A stretch of DNA of 16,432 nt from Kiritimatiellia bacterium (GTDB lineage Bacteria; Verrucomicrobiota; Kiritimatiellia; RFP12; UBA1067), in assembly GCA_024405255.1 (NCBI GenBank), contig JAKSOY010000088.1:1-16432 (forward strand). The letters run 5' to 3'. Within the stretch, counting starts at the first letter, position 1; each line of letters begins with the position of its first letter. The notes below the pieces were generated by a model that worked only from the letters and a program-made list of their open reading frames with translations, ran no database searches and was not told the origin of the DNA. Of this stretch, positions 8,959-13,757 are shown piece after piece. The position numbers and the translations under genes are program-made.

Positions 8959-9233
8959 GGGAGCGTGGTGGTGAGAATCTGTATGTTTTCTGTGGAAATC
9001 AGCCCATCTACTATATTGATGCCTTTGGGCTTGATTTTAAGGGCGAGTTCATTTCCGCGATTCAAATTCTCGGTGGACTTTGCACTATAGCAGGAGGATT
9101 GTCTTTTGGTGCAGGAACAAGTTGGACAGGCGTAGGTGGTGCTGTAGGTCTTGGTATTGTTGCGCTTGGACTTGATCAGTTTGCAGCCGGCCTACAGAAT
9201 CTTCAACGGGCTGTTAATAATGAAAAAAATTAG
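8289..9233 (+). CDS. Truncated RHS protein tip, copy 1 (orphan), C-terminus frameshifted
   Basis: The frame gives 314 aa. No Shine-Dalgarno precedes ATG 8289 and the RHS shell (usually over 1000 aa) is absent, so this is probably a silent tip cassette. It carries one YD-type repeat (YDYAYSYDSTGNRL, about residues 55-70) and the RHS-associated core (YDYDPYGN from residue 168, then LVAYQLRTYNPTHGRWLNRDPIG near 200-222). The conserved end GENLYVFCGNQPIYYIDAFGL follows at about 228-247. The variable part then starts with a Gly-rich hydrophobic stretch (GGLCTIAGGLSFGAG and so on), common before RHS toxin domains. Between the YD repeat and the core, part of the normal RHS sequence is missing and replaced by a hairpin repeat (8584-8609). 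The frame ends at TAG 9231 just after seven A residues, and the next frame appears to carry the rest of the C-terminus. Confidence 0.8.
   Translation: MLDMVIHSEVFGGCANDFDALERVVSSVDSHTSPRQWLYNRRSELVGASGTQANPYDYAYSYDSTGNRLTSSDDFGTATYAANCLNQYTVVNRTIEQLVLRSLNEGGSNNSSVEHFGGNDLSGSEQSAGGVGCLLATRIDGVFYVPVYGSNGSIMMYVGGNGWIAAQYDYDPYGNILQATGPLAQQFAFGFSTKYHDREVGLVAYQLRTYNPTHGRWLNRDPIGERGGENLYVFCGNQPIYYIDAFGLDFKGEFISAIQILGGLCTIAGGLSFGAGTSWTGVGGAVGLGIVALGLDQFAAGLQNLQRAVNNEKN
8584..8609 (+). repeat. Small hairpin repeat inserted in the RHS reading frame, copy 1
   Basis: TCCTCC (8584-8589) pairs with GGAGGA (8604-8609) around a 14-nt loop. It is flanked by short reiterations of TCGAACAAT, which translate as NRTIEQ and SNNSSVEH. 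It lies where an RHS protein should continue its YD repeats, and the frame is kept. I recall similar GGAGGA hairpin units scattered in Verrucomicrobia-like genomes; that is memory, not a search result. Confidence 0.5.
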
Positions 9234-9615
9234 CGATGCTACGCCCGTGAAAACGTTTTACAGGACGTCTTTGACCTCGATTGCCGGTGATGTCGGTGCG
9301 GACATCGCATCGAGATGCGACACCGTTTATGGGTATGCCTCTCTTGCCTCGTCGTGTTACGGTGGTATTGTTTCGTTTAAAAGCGTTGTTTCTTCTACAA
9401 AATGGATTCTAGTTCCTGCGCGAACTGTTAAAGTCCCAGTTATTGAAGAACATTTTATTCGCTTCACGTTTGAACTCCGTGCATCGTATTGGAAGCTAAG
9501 TACTGGTGCGGAGAGTGTGAAGGGAACGTTTGAACTGGTTGTAACTGGAGCTGGCTATATCGCTTCACCTGAACCCGATTCTCAGCTTCCGGATAACATG
9601 ACACCTGCTGAATAA
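9220..9615 (+). pseudogene. Continuation of the RHS copy 1 C-terminus after a frameshift (or a small overlapping gene)
   Basis: The frame starts at ATG 9220, 14 nt inside the preceding frame, and runs 131 codons. There is no ribosome binding site before it. The junction is the A7 run at 9223-9229. The sequence past it (SLTSIAGDVGADIASRCDTVYGYASLASSCYGG) reads like the linker that in RHS C-termini follows an AGLxxLxxAVNxE phrase, and that phrase is present just upstream in the other frame. I therefore read the two frames as one toxin C-terminus of about 190 residues broken by an indel in the A-run. The distal part (FIRFTFELRASYWKL, GTFELVVTGAG) is beta-strand-like and matches no toxin I know. 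An independent immunity protein is the alternative. Confidence 0.55.
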
Positions 9616-9632
9616 TACATAAGGAGGAAAAG

Positions 9633-9966
9633 ATGACAGTCGTATGGTATTGCGTTTGCGCTTTAATCAGTATAATGGCCTTTGCCTTCAAATGGTATCT
9701 TTGGGGCTCGGTAGGTATGTTTTGTGTTCTAGTTGGTTATGTCCTTATTTTAGGACGACAGTCGTGTTTTGACAATAATTTTTTGATACTTGTCATGTCT
9801 TTGGTTTGTGTGTTCGTTGCTCTTGAGGGGAAAAAGAACAAAGAAAATTCAATGCTAGTAAAGCTTAACCCTTTGAGTCCCAAATGCAAATTGCCTCATT
9901 GGGTCGTTCTGGTTATGTCGGTGATTTTCTTTTTATCAACTGTTCTTGTTTTGCTTGTTCGTTTTC
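9633..9966 (+). CDS. Small membrane protein, candidate immunity protein, 3' end replaced at a tRNA scar
   Basis: A strong AGGAGG (9622-9627) lies 5 nt before ATG 9633, 17 bp after the previous frame. Two N-terminal hydrophobic segments, a basic KKNKENS linker, the motif KLNPLSPKCKLP and a final hydrophobic helix match the protein at 457-780 in order and spacing. That relative ends about where this one meets the tRNA-Pro fragment (FLG at 9966-9973). Beyond it the frame stays open through the tRNA, the integrase-like start and part of the transposase, to 10385 (250 codons in all). That extra stretch is not homologous to the paralogue, so its own stop was probably lost by recombination. Its place right after an RHS C-terminus makes it the best immunity candidate for copy 1. 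Confidence 0.7.
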
Positions 9967-10011
9967 TTGGGGTGCAAAAGGTCACGAGTTCAAATCTCGT
10001 CGGTCCGACCA
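9967..10011 (+). tRNA. Partial tRNA-Pro(GGG), 3' portion only: attachment-site scar
   Basis: Reading 5' to 3': anticodon loop TTGGGGT (9967-9973, U33 then GGG then G37), anticodon-stem 3' strand GCAAA (9974-9978), variable loop AGGTC (9979-9983), T arm ACGAG-TTCAAAT-CTCGT (9984-10000), acceptor 3' strand CGGTCCG (10001-10007), A73, and CCA (10009-10011). C1-G72 with A73, and G37, fit tRNA-Pro. The D arm and acceptor 5' strand are missing; the upstream sequence is the coding region of the membrane protein. A fragment running from the anticodon loop to CCA is what integration by many tyrosine recombinases leaves at the distal junction of an element. It cannot work as a tRNA. Confidence 0.85.
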
Positions 10012-10095
10012 TTTGGAAACCGTGTGCATTCATTGGGGCTTCCGCGCTTTTCCGTTCAGCGCGGAGCTCCGCCGGAGGCGTGCCGGAAAGGTGTA

Positions 10096-10116
10096 TTTCA
10101 ACACTTTTTCAACACT
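10096..10116 (+). repeat. Tandem TTTCAACACT units next to the integrase-like start
   Basis: TTTCAACACT occurs at 10096-10105 and again at 10107-10116 (11-bp spacing), between the tRNA fragment and the integrase-like start. A third copy is at 13641-13650, on the far side of the cargo block. Short direct repeats beside an attachment site are the usual form of integrase arm-binding sites; this assignment is inference. Confidence 0.4.
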
Positions 10117-10139
10117 CCGCCGGTCTGAAAGGAGAGCGC

Positions 10140-10212
10140 ATGACGATGAAGAGAGGCCGCGGGACGGTGTTCGTCCACGCTGGTAAGTGGTACTACTCGG
10201 CGAAGCTGCCAG
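10140..10212 (+). pseudogene. Integrase-like N-terminal fragment
   Basis: GGAG at 10131-10134 precedes ATG 10140. About 25 residues (KRGRGTVFVHAGKWYYSAKL) look like the opening of tyrosine recombinases, which often begin with a basic GS/GTVF-x-KWYY-type beta hairpin. It lies 130 bp downstream of the tRNA-Pro 3' end, the classic integrase position. The frame then runs into transposase DNA in the wrong phase, so nothing of the catalytic domain remains here. The fragment is short, and an N-terminus of another protein type cannot be excluded. Confidence 0.4.
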
Positions 10213-10518
10213 GCGCATCTCATGGTCTGCTTCATCGCGCTGACGATGATGCGGCTCATCCAGCGCAAGACGAAGGCGGTCCTCGGCCCGGAGCTCGGCG
10301 AGGAACAGGACTGGACATACGGCCTGCCTGGCGCGAGACTCTCGAAGGCGCTCGCGGAATGGCAGGTCGACGAACTCCCGGGTGACTACTACCGGATGCA
10401 GAACGCAACGGGAGAGGACATAAGGCTGTTGTTCAGGGCGTTCGGAATCGACGTCCCGGCAAAGATCTACACGAAAGGAGACATTCGTGACCTGAAGTCG
10501 GCCATAACCGCGTTCTGA
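10210..10518 (+). pseudogene. C-terminal fragment of an IS1634-like (IS4 group) DDE transposase
   Basis: About 100 residues remain of a protein normally near 550. AHLMVCFIALTMMRLIQRK matches the conserved HFLxCFxALxxxRLIxxK helix after the DDE catalytic core of IS1634-type transposases. The later phrases (WTYGLPGARLSKALAEWQV, FRAFGIDVPAKIYTKGDI) fit the family's C-terminal tail. The catalytic residues lie upstream and are missing. The fragment joins the integrase-like start out of frame near 10210. No matching terminal inverted repeat pair is evident. Confidence 0.7.
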
Positions 10519-10546
10519 AACTGACACTATAATATTATGACGAGAG

Positions 10547-10569
10547 TGGCAACGTCATGCCTGTTGCCA
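10547..10569. repeat. Inverted repeat downstream of the transposase fragment
   Basis: TGGCAAC (10547-10553) and GTTGCCA (10563-10569) are perfect inverted repeats around 9 nt. No T-run follows. It could be a weak hairpin at the end of the transposase gene, or part of an IS end. Confidence 0.4.
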
Positions 10570-10601
10570 TTGAGCGGGAACGCATTTTAACGAAAGCCAA
10601 G

Positions 10602-10685
10602 TGGCAAACTCGGGAAAAATGACTTTTTCTTAATCGGCTTTGTCCGCTCCCGCCGATTTGTGCTATAATGTCCCGCGTCAAAGGA
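10602..10685 (+). promoter_or_regulatory. Promoter region P1, near-duplicate of the region at 12452-12533
   Basis: The -35 is TTGTCC (10640-10645), then 18 bp, then a perfect TATAAT (10664-10669). Positions 10653-10685 match 12501-12533 at 31 of 33 bases, covering the -10 region, the likely start site and the start of the Shine-Dalgarno. Upstream, both regions also carry TGGCAA (10602 here, 12452 there) and an AAAAAT-TTTTT stretch at similar distances (TGGCAA to TATAAT is 62 versus 60 bp). Shared upstream sequence suggests common regulation. Confidence 0.8.
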
Positions 10686-10694
10686 GAACTGCAG

Positions 10695-10898
10695 ATGACA
10701 CGCCAATTCATCATATCGATTCGTTCGTTCGCGCTTGGGATGCGGACGTTCGTTGTTCCGTTCTGCCGTCCTTACGTCGCGCCGCGCCGTGAGCGCCGCA
10801 GCGTGTGCGCGTATTTCGACGCCGTGTGCGGACATGTCGAAAAGGCGGAACGCAGGTTCTCGAACGATCATCCGGAGGTTGCGGCCAATGCCGACTGA
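10695..10898 (+). CDS. Small hypothetical protein, first gene of the DUF2335 operon
   Basis: The product is 67 aa. GGAG (10683-10686) lies 8 nt before ATG 10695 and promoter P1 lies directly upstream, which supports this start. The N-terminus (MTRQFIISIRSFALGMRTF) is mildly hydrophobic; the rest is rich in Arg and has two Cys (SVCAYFDAVCGH). No family was recognised. It overlaps the DUF2335 gene by 11 bp, and that gene's Shine-Dalgarno (GGAGG, 10873-10877) lies inside it, so the two are probably translationally coupled. It may be a partner of the membrane protein or only a coupling leader peptide. Confidence 0.6.
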   Translation: MTRQFIISIRSFALGMRTFVVPFCRPYVAPRRERRSVCAYFDAVCGHVEKAERRFSNDHPEVAANAD

Positions 10899-11265
10899 AA
10901 CCAGCATCGCCGCGCGCGACGGGAACGGGAACGAGCTGCTTGTCCGCCACGCGACAATCCCGTCCGTACAGGTCGTCGAGGCCTACGAACGATTCTTCCC
11001 TGGCGCGGCGCGAACGATGCTTGGCATGGCGGAACGCGAACAGGCGACCGAGAACGCCCTGCGTCTTTCCGACGCCCGTCTTGAAACATGGACGCGCATA
11101 CTCGGCATGGCATTCGCATTTCTGCTTGCCTGCGGGATCATTTCCGGCGGCATTTTCCTCATTGTGTCGAACCACGAAGTGTCCGGGTGCATTTCGCTGT
11201 TTTCAGGGCTTGTCGGCGTCATAGGATGTCTCGCAACGGGCGGGAAGTCCAAGCCGGAGAAATAG
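10888..11265 (+). CDS. DUF2335 family predicted membrane protein
   Basis: The product is 125 aa. ATG 10888 has GGAGG 10 nt upstream and overlaps the preceding stop. The sequence shows the family layout: an N-terminal YERFFPGAARTMLGMAEREQ segment (about residues 33-52), which fits the YExxxPGxAxxxLxMAExxQ signature, then a helical linker, then two close transmembrane helices (about 76-96 and 100-118) joined by a short SNHEV turn like the G/N-H-P turn of the family. The tail is short and basic (GGKSKPEK). DUF2335 proteins have no firmly established function and are often found in mobile or phage-related regions. It is the second gene of the P1 operon and converges on the minus-strand operon that starts its stop 32 bp downstream. 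Confidence 0.75.
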   Translation: MPTETSIAARDGNGNELLVRHATIPSVQVVEAYERFFPGAARTMLGMAEREQATENALRLSDARLETWTRILGMAFAFLLACGIISGGIFLIVSNHEVSGCISLFSGLVGVIGCLATGGKSKPEK

Positions 11266-11296
11266 TCGTCTTTCTCGTCTGCGGACGGGGGAGGAG

Positions 11297-11827
11297 TCAG
11301 TTCAGCTTGCCGATTCCGTCTGCGTCCGACTTCAGCTTCGGGGTCGCGATCCGCGTGCAGCTTTCGAGGTAGGCGTTGATCACCGCGCACGCAACGAAGC
11401 ACGCCGTCTTCGCGCAGATGAATACGAACAGCCAATGCCCATTCTGCAGATTCTCGCCTTTACATCCCCATTGGAGGAAGTACGCCGCAGCCATGAGCGG
11501 AATCGAGACGACCGGCGAGCATCTGAGCGCAAACGCGAGCGCATTGTACAGGACGCCCAGCAGCGAGCGCGTGAATTTGACGATCACGTACTTCACGCGT
11601 CGAAGCTGAAGGCAGGTGTACATCCATGTGAGGTCCCGCAGCGACTTCGACCTTTTGTCCTGTTCGGACAGGCCGTCGCATGCCTGTCTGAATCTTTCCT
11701 CGTCAAGAGCCGGGCCCTCTTCGATCCTGACCAGCGACCCCCAGCCGATGAACGACTTTCCCTTCCATGCGGAGAATCCTTCGACTGCGAGCAGTATCTC
11801 GAACGACGTCTGAAATTCGAAGTCCAT
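11297..11827 (-). CDS. Hypothetical protein with two C-terminal transmembrane helices
   Basis: The product is 176 aa, starting at ATG 11827, 2 bp beyond the stop of the PLD-like gene, so the pair is almost certainly co-translated. The N-terminal roughly 95 residues look soluble (MDFEFQTSFEILLAVEGFSAW, then GWGSLVRIEEGP). The second half has two hydrophobic segments, about residues 100-123 (VLYNALAFALRCSPVVSIPL) and 131-155 (LFVFICAKTACFVACAVINAY), joined by a short loop. No family was recognised. A soluble sensor-like domain coupled to a two-helix membrane module beside a nuclease-fold partner resembles the effector logic of some defence pairs, but this is analogy only. Confidence 0.75.
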   Translation of the reverse strand: MDFEFQTSFEILLAVEGFSAWKGKSFIGWGSLVRIEEGPALDEERFRQACDGLSEQDKRSKSLRDLTWMYTCLQLRRVKYVIVKFTRSLLGVLYNALAFALRCSPVVSIPLMAAAYFLQWGCKGENLQNGHWLFVFICAKTACFVACAVINAYLESCTRIATPKLKSDADGIGKLN

Positions 11828-11829
11828 AT

Positions 11830-12399
11830 TCAGGCAATCCGCCCCCAGATGGAGTTGAAAACGCTGCGCAGGAACGCGGCCTTCGCCGGACCGTTGCAGC
11901 AGACCTCGGCATGCACCGTGTTCGGAACCGGCTCCGCGTGGGCCTCTTCGAGCCTGTATCTCCGCCCGTCCACGACCATGAAGTGCTGGAACGACGCGCC
12001 CTCGGCGAGCTTCGCGCGCACGCACCTGAACTCGCCTCCGGGCTTCTTCTCCCTTGCATCGATCTCGTCCGAAAGCGCCTTGATCCTCGCGGCCGACCCG
12101 TCGGAGGCCCCGAAGGAGATGACGCGCATCTTGACGCCGCGCCATACGGCGTGCGTGATCGCGTCGTGTATCTCCTTCTCGCAGAAGACCCCGGCCCCGA
12201 AGTCTCCCGAGACGAACTCGACCGAATCGTTCGCAGCGTCGAGGAACGCCTGGATGATGCATCGCGCGTGCCTTTGGCTGTAGTTCGCGAAAATCGCCGA
12301 CGAGTTCGAGTAAAGAAGCCCATAGAGCTTCTCCTTGTACCCGGCAATGTCGGCGTCGGTAATCCCGCCGGCCTGGCATTCTCTTTTTTCGGTTTTCAT
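11830..12399 (-). CDS. PLD-fold protein with a degenerate HKD motif
   Basis: The product is 189 aa. ATG 12399 has GGAGGAG 9 nt upstream and a promoter (TTGCCA-18-TACAAT) beyond that; a longer frame to 12468 has no such support. The order of elements is that of a single phospholipase D-like half: EKEIHDAITHAVWRGVKMRVI (about residues 74-94), a helix, EFRCVRA, then FQHFMVVDGRRYRLEE (137-152), and a closing EVCCNGPAKAAFLRSVFNSIW. In active PLD proteins the strand reads HxKxxxxD. Here the aligned positions are Phe137, His139 and Asp144, so the nucleophilic His and the Lys are replaced. It may bind nucleic acid or lipid without catalysis, or use His139 in a different way. It is the first gene of a two-gene operon with the membrane protein downstream. 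Confidence 0.7.
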   Translation of the reverse strand: MKTEKRECQAGGITDADIAGYKEKLYGLLYSNSSAIFANYSQRHARCIIQAFLDAANDSVEFVSGDFGAGVFCEKEIHDAITHAVWRGVKMRVISFGASDGSAARIKALSDEIDAREKKPGGEFRCVRAKLAEGASFQHFMVVDGRRYRLEEAHAEPVPNTVHAEVCCNGPAKAAFLRSVFNSIWGRIA

Positions 12400-12427
12400 T
12401 TTTCGTCTCTCCTCCAGCACGCCGGAT

Positions 12428-12457
12428 ATTGTACCACGGCGCATCCCCCGCTGGCAA
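12428..12457 (-). promoter_or_regulatory. Divergent promoter for the PLD-like/membrane operon
   Basis: On the minus strand, TTGCCA (12457-12452) is followed after 18 bp by TACAAT (12433-12428), about 30 bp before the ATG at 12399. It is back to back with promoter P2, so the two operons share a control region. Confidence 0.65.
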
Positions 12458-12533
12458 TCCAAAAGCAAAAATAATTTTTTATCACTTTCCGCGCAGCCGC
12501 CCGATTTGTGCTATAATGTCCGCCGTCAAAGGA
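12452..12533 (+). promoter_or_regulatory. Promoter region P2, near-duplicate of P1
   Basis: A perfect TATAAT (12512-12517) lies in a 33-bp block (12501-12533) that matches P1 at 31 positions. The -35 is weak (a TTTCCG-like element near 12486, 19-20 bp upstream), so an activator or the shared upstream tract may matter. The AT-rich AAAAATAATTTTTTAT tract at about 12468-12483 is also present in degenerate form at P1. Confidence 0.75.
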
Positions 12534-12548
12534 AAAGGAGTGCAACCA

Positions 12549-12788
12549 ATGGAAAACAAAAAGGACATCATCCGTCCGTACGGAAATCTCGACGAGGTCA
12601 ATTCCCTGTCGCGTCTGCTGTCCGAGCAGAAGGAGAGGGGCAGGATGCACGGCTACAGTTTTCTGGCGCCGCGCACCGGCTCCCTCACGGTCGGCGACAT
12701 CGCGGCGGAAATCAGGAAGGCATACGAAGACTTCCTGGCAGGAAACGCGACGGACGTCACGGACAATGTTCTCGCAGGGGAGTATTGA
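12549..12788 (+). CDS. 79-aa hypothetical protein, first gene of the ImmA/IrrE-like pair
   Basis: AGGAG (12536-12540) is 8 nt before ATG 12549, directly under promoter P2. The product is acidic and predicted helical at both ends: DEVNSLSRLLSEQKERGR near the start and VGDIAAEIRKAYEDFLAG near residues 48-65, with YSFLAPRTGSLT between. No helix-turn-helix of the Xre type, the usual partner of ImmA-like proteins, can be seen. Its stop overlaps the next start (TGATG at 12786-12790), so the two proteins are probably made in matched amounts and may bind each other. Antitoxin-like or adaptor roles are possible; none is shown. Confidence 0.7.
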   Translation: MENKKDIIRPYGNLDEVNSLSRLLSEQKERGRMHGYSFLAPRTGSLTVGDIAAEIRKAYEDFLAGNATDVTDNVLAGEY

Positions 12789-13468
12789 TGGCCGGAAGTC
12801 TTTACATCAAGGATGCCATCTGTCTTGCCCGAAAGCTGGATGCCAGCCTGCAGTTCCCGCAAAAACCGCAGACCGTGTCGCGGGAGACGTATTCGTTCGA
12901 CGACGCCGGCATGTGCGTTCCCAGTCAGGAGCTCATCAAGTGCTCCTACGTCGATCCGGTTGCGTCGCTCGTGAACCACGTTCAAACGGCGAGGAACGTG
13001 AATGTCGGCTTCTTCGCTTCTGATGTTCTTTCGAGTCGGCTCGGCTTTGCCCTGCGGACTTCGGAGAAGGACGTGGCCGTGCTATTCCCTGCTTCCGCGT
13101 CGTTCTGCTGCAAAAGGTTTGTCATCGTCAAGGAACTCATTCACCAGTGTGACGACATGTTCGCGTCGACGGACACAACTGCGAAGAGCCTGGTGGAGGT
13201 GATTGAATCGGCGATGGGGTCGTTCGACCCGATGTCTCCATGGAATCCGATCAGCGTCGAGGACTTCTGCTACTACTGCGCGCTGGAGATCCTTCTTCCG
13301 TGGGGCGCGAACGGCGAGAGGCGCAAGGAGCTTCTGGACTATCGCGAAGCAGGACTTCCGGACATGGTTGTGGCCGAGGCGTTCCGAATCCCCTTGATGG
13401 TGGTCCAGGATCTTTCCAGCCAGTATCTGAGACTGTCGGGCGAGATCAACCAGGGATTGTCCACATGA
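12788..13468 (+). CDS. ImmA/IrrE-like metallopeptidase-fold protein with a degenerate HExxH
   Basis: The product is 226 aa, starting at ATG 12788 inside the stop of the 79-aa gene. The layout follows ImmA/IrrE (DUF955) proteins: a strand (DVAVLFP, 95-101), a helix with KRFVIVKELIHQ (109-120), then ISVEDFCYYCALEILLPW (155-172), matching the ExEAxxFAxxLLxP helix that carries the third metal ligand (Glu158 here), and finally EAGLPDMVVAEAFRIPLMVV (187-206), matching the AxxFxVSxxxV end of the family. The zinc motif is KELIH (115-119): the first His is Lys, while the Glu and second His remain. Zinc hydrolysis is therefore doubtful and a sensing or binding role is possible. The N-terminal 90 residues match no family I recognise. 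The downstream 289 bp has no gene. Confidence 0.65.
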   Translation: MAGSLYIKDAICLARKLDASLQFPQKPQTVSRETYSFDDAGMCVPSQELIKCSYVDPVASLVNHVQTARNVNVGFFASDVLSSRLGFALRTSEKDVAVLFPASASFCCKRFVIVKELIHQCDDMFASTDTTAKSLVEVIESAMGSFDPMSPWNPISVEDFCYYCALEILLPWGANGERRKELLDYREAGLPDMVVAEAFRIPLMVVQDLSSQYLRLSGEINQGLST

Positions 13469-13757
13469 ACTTGACAGTGATGGTTTTTCGCCTTGCGGTG
13501 TGAACGCCTGGGAGCTGGCGTTCGCATGAAGCGGCGCGGGCGATCGTCCGCGCCCTTGCGACGCCTGGCAATGGCCATCTTCCCGCGCGGCGGGTGCCGC
13601 CGGATTTTCAACGGAAAACAAGCAACGCACATGGAATCCATTTCAACACTTCCCTCTTTTTGGTGGCGCGTGTCCGTCGGTGTCTCCCCGTTTTACGCGG
13701 GTATCCGTCGGTGTCTCCGTGCCATCGCAAATTGGGTGGAAATGACATTGTCCTGCT
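13469..13757. other. Non-coding junction with palindromes and direct repeats
   Basis: No supported gene lies here. It holds an inverted repeat GAACGCC/GGCGTTC (13502-13508 and 13517-13523), a 22-bp near-perfect palindrome (13533-13554, GGCGCGG and CCGCGCC around CGATCG), a copy of TTTCAACACT (13641-13650) like those by the integrase-like start, and a 15-bp direct repeat (13673-13687, 13704-13718). The GC-rich left part changes into the AT-richer RHS leader at about 13740. It is probably the right junction of the integrated cargo block. Confidence 0.6.
13673..13718 (+). repeat. Two-unit direct repeat, 31-bp period
   Basis: TCCGTCGGTGTCTCC occurs at 13673-13687 and 13704-13718. The 16 bp between them is not repeated. 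With only two units and no flanking cas genes, this is not a CRISPR array. It could be a protein-binding site pair or a leftover of slippage. Confidence 0.6.

Noticed and set aside
10030..10527. 165-codon minus-strand frame over the integrase/transposase scar
   Set aside because: The plus strand carries recognisable transposase C-terminal sequence in this interval; the minus frame has no motif.
11297..12457. Single 386-codon minus-strand gene
   Set aside because: Its first half is out of phase with the PLD-like motifs. The supported gene begins at 11827; the rest is a shadow.
11435..12474. Plus-strand frames of 282 and 235 codons
   Set aside because: They oppose the PLD-like and membrane genes, which have good ribosome binding sites, a promoter and recognisable motifs on the minus strand.
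13673..13718. Possible CRISPR array
   Set aside because: Only two 15-bp units, one spacer-like gap, no cas genes.
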